Below are positions 62,039 through 64,000 of a stretch of 64,000 bases of DNA, piece after piece; within the stretch, counting starts at the first letter, position 1, and every line of letters begins with the position of its first letter. A program made the position numbers and the translations under genes. Source of the DNA: Neelides folsomi (Eukaryota; Arthropoda; Collembola; Neelipleona; Neelidae); the NCBI GenBank assembly GCA_034687125.1, contig JAQGBZ010000234.1, forward strand, positions 1 to 64,000, written 5' to 3'. The notes under the pieces are model-generated. The model ran no database searches. It worked only from the letters and a program-made list of their open reading frames with translations, and was not told the DNA's origin.

Positions 62039-62940
62039 TTAACCAGATTTTGGCAAAACATTTGATTTGAATTGATTTGCCATATTTGGAAATACTTGGT
62101 AATTTGCAACCACAATTGTATTGCCGTTGACAGTTGCCACGCCAATTCCCAATTTCGTTGACGACTTCCAAACCATTGCAGTGAAATGACCAGTTTTACT
62201 CGTAAATCCGGGATGTTTGTAACTGTAATCTTTACTTTCGTTGTACCAACGTTTGCAAGCGTCTTCAACATATCCAACTTTGCTCATCTTGCTATAACTT
62301 GCAGACAAATTCTCTCCATAAGTTTTCGCATGGGAATGAACCAATTTACGATCTTTTCGTTTAGCCAATTTCACAGCGTAATTTTGAGCAATTTGATTGA
62401 GCTGAAAAAATAATTAAATATGAATACAAATTACCGAAAGTGATTGTAATTTAGAAATTATTTTTTTAAATTTTCTAGTTCAATTTGCTTCATATAAGTT
62501 TTGATATTTGATATTATTTTGTAATTACTTTTGGATCCAAATGCATAGCAGGATCATGATGCAATGCACGAAATTTATTATGACATTTTAAACCAGCAAG
62601 TTCATAATCTAGATTTAATGAAAATTTAAAAATTAAACAATTTTATACATAATTATTAGTTTTGGAGATTTTTTTACATACCTTTAAAGGCAGCTCGAGT
62701 TTCTCTATCAGTTTCGTACTCTGGAATATCAACTTTGCTATCTAGGTCTATTTCTCGTTTTTCCTATAATTTTTAATATAAAATTAATTCAATTAATTGC
62801 CTTTGAAAAATAATAATATAATTAGTGTTTACCTCGACATTGTCAGTGGATTCATTCGAATTACTGTCCGAGTCATCTTGGGCAAAACCTGTTGAAAAAG
62901 TTACAATCAAAAAGATCAAAAATGGTGCAAAGAATTTCAT
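62039..62940 (-). CDS. secreted CAP-superfamily (SCP/GAPR-1-like) protein
   Basis: Four minus-strand exons (62940-62833, 62763-62682, 62608-62529, 62401-62039) keep phase and give 210 residues. A signal peptide (MKFFAPFLIFLIVTFSTGFA) is followed by a 40-residue acidic linker. The CAP domain (about 65-205) begins C-H-N-K-F-R-A-L-H-H-D-P-A-M and has H-S-H-A-K-T-Y-G-E-N-L-S. It continues with G-H-F-T-A-M-V-W-K-S-S-T-K-L-G-I-G and a closing V-A-N-Y-Q-V-F-P strand. The His-Glu-His cavity residues of CAP proteins are present. It lacks the extra cysteines of venom allergen antigen-5 proteins and looks closest to GAPR-1/GLIPR2-type. CAP proteins bind lipids or sterols and act extracellularly. A TATA-like TATAAAT lies on the minus strand near 63020. 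Confidence 0.9.
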
Positions 62941-64000
62941 TTTAAAAAATTGAAATGCTTGAATTATTGAAAATTGAAATTGGCTGATTGTAATTTTCAA
63001 TTAAAAAAACTCGCTATTTATATCAAAAAATAATCGATTAGATAGATCTATTGAAAACATTAAATATATTGAGGTTTTTAATCTTGAAAGGAAAAAAATA
63101 CCGCAAATATTTCTTATCCTTGAAAATTTAATTGAAAATTTAGAAGGGCAGAGTTTGAGTTAAGGCCAATTAAAATAGTTTACCGGTATGTAATGATTTT
63201 ATTAAGGAAAATTTATTATCAAAGTCAAATTTCACCAAATTCAAACATTTTTAACTTTCCTTCTTGATATCACGAAAGATTTAATTTATCTTACAAGGAT
63301 AAAATCCATATAAATAATTCTAAAACATTCTAAAATAAACTACCAAAACTAATTAATTAATAATTACCTCTCAATCCTAATTATTAATTATCATAATTTA
63401 TCTATGGGGGACTAATTAGTTAAAAAAAACTTTTATTTTAGTAAAACTAACATTAAGTATATGATTTAATTGCTAAATATTGATATTGAAATGAATTTGA
63501 ATTTTTACTTATTAAATAAAAATCATAAACTAATTTGAACTCAAAATAAACTATCAAGAAAAAAAATTAATACACTAAAATAGATAAATATATGATGTAC
63601 ACATAATGTATCTGATAATATTATATATACAGCTAGCATATGCATTTTAAAACATCATTTAATATTAAAATATTTCAAAAATATCCTACCATAATTACAA
63701 TATGTAATTTTACTTTGTCTATAGAATCGTTACTTTAACTTGTGTGCATTTTTTCGCGGATTGATTTTTAAACACCCTATAATGGCATTGCACTTCGTTT
63801 ACCTCAATCTGCTACGTTGATAGGAATGCATTTGAAGAGTAGGCCAAATATCGACCGAAATAAATTCCTTGTAAACTCCTGGGTTTCGGAGATTTTGGCA
63901 AAGCAGAAATGCAGAAGTAGGTCACTCCGCACATCAACACTTTTACTCTTAAGTTGCTTCAAATTTAATAGAGCTCACATTTTAAAATGTATAAGTATCA
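62941..64000. other. intergenic to window end, no gene seen
   Basis: AT-rich sequence. The last 250 bases are slightly more GC-rich and could be the edge of a gene or element beyond the window, but no frame could be supported. Confidence 0.35.

Noticed and set aside
1-64000. CRISPR arrays, bacterial operons, tRNA or rRNA genes
   Set aside because: No regularly spaced direct repeats with unique spacers, no rRNA-like blocks and no cloverleaf with a GTTCGA-type arm were found; introns and gene content are animal.

Overview
The window is strongly AT-rich eukaryotic DNA with short GT-AG introns (mostly about 50-100 bases) splitting conserved animal genes. The gene set points to an arthropod: a SmydA-type SET/MYND gene, an LDLa-LRR relaxin-type receptor, tetraspanins, Cys-rich secreted proteins, HPS1, UNG, MUL1, RBMX2 and mitochondrial ribosomal protein L13. 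A collembolan (springtail) is my best guess, from the many four-membrane-segment proteins and the compact introns, but it is not proven.

Layout. 0-4 kb: an intact CGGBP1-like gene derived from a hAT transposase, followed by a complete but dead hAT element with terminal repeats and a perfect 8-base target duplication. 4.6-6.2 kb: a small secreted Cys-rich peptide gene and, on the minus strand, a PARP pseudogene. 6.9-13.1 kb: SmydA-like gene, mRpL13 and a four-pass membrane protein. 13.3-24.6 kb: RBMX2 (minus), a single-exon tetraspanin, a four-pass membrane protein fused to a tyrosine-kinase-like pseudokinase, and a seven-exon tetraspanin carrying a retroposon-like insertion in an intron. 24.8-38.8 kb: one large minus-strand gene for a relaxin-family receptor (LDLa, LRRNT, ten LRRs, seven membrane segments), with a deleted mariner element inside it. 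41.2-49.4 kb: HPS1 (with a foldback repeat in an intron), an unknown gene, UNG and a small basic protein. 49.6-53.4 kb: a four-pass-like protein and an Ig-repeat receptor resembling a VEGFR/PVR ectodomain but with only a stub tail. 54.7-62.9 kb: several secreted Cys-rich genes, MUL1, a secreted PHB-depolymerase-like hydrolase and a CAP-domain protein.

Most genes are unrelated housekeeping or surface/secreted genes, with no operon. The themes that stand out are (1) many tetraspan membrane proteins, (2) two derivatives of receptor tyrosine kinases that have lost catalysis in opposite ways (pseudokinase without ectodomain; ectodomain without kinase), and (3) many small dead mobile elements in introns and spacers. 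Exon coordinates were derived by hand from splice sites and phase continuity; genes whose ends could not be fixed are marked.
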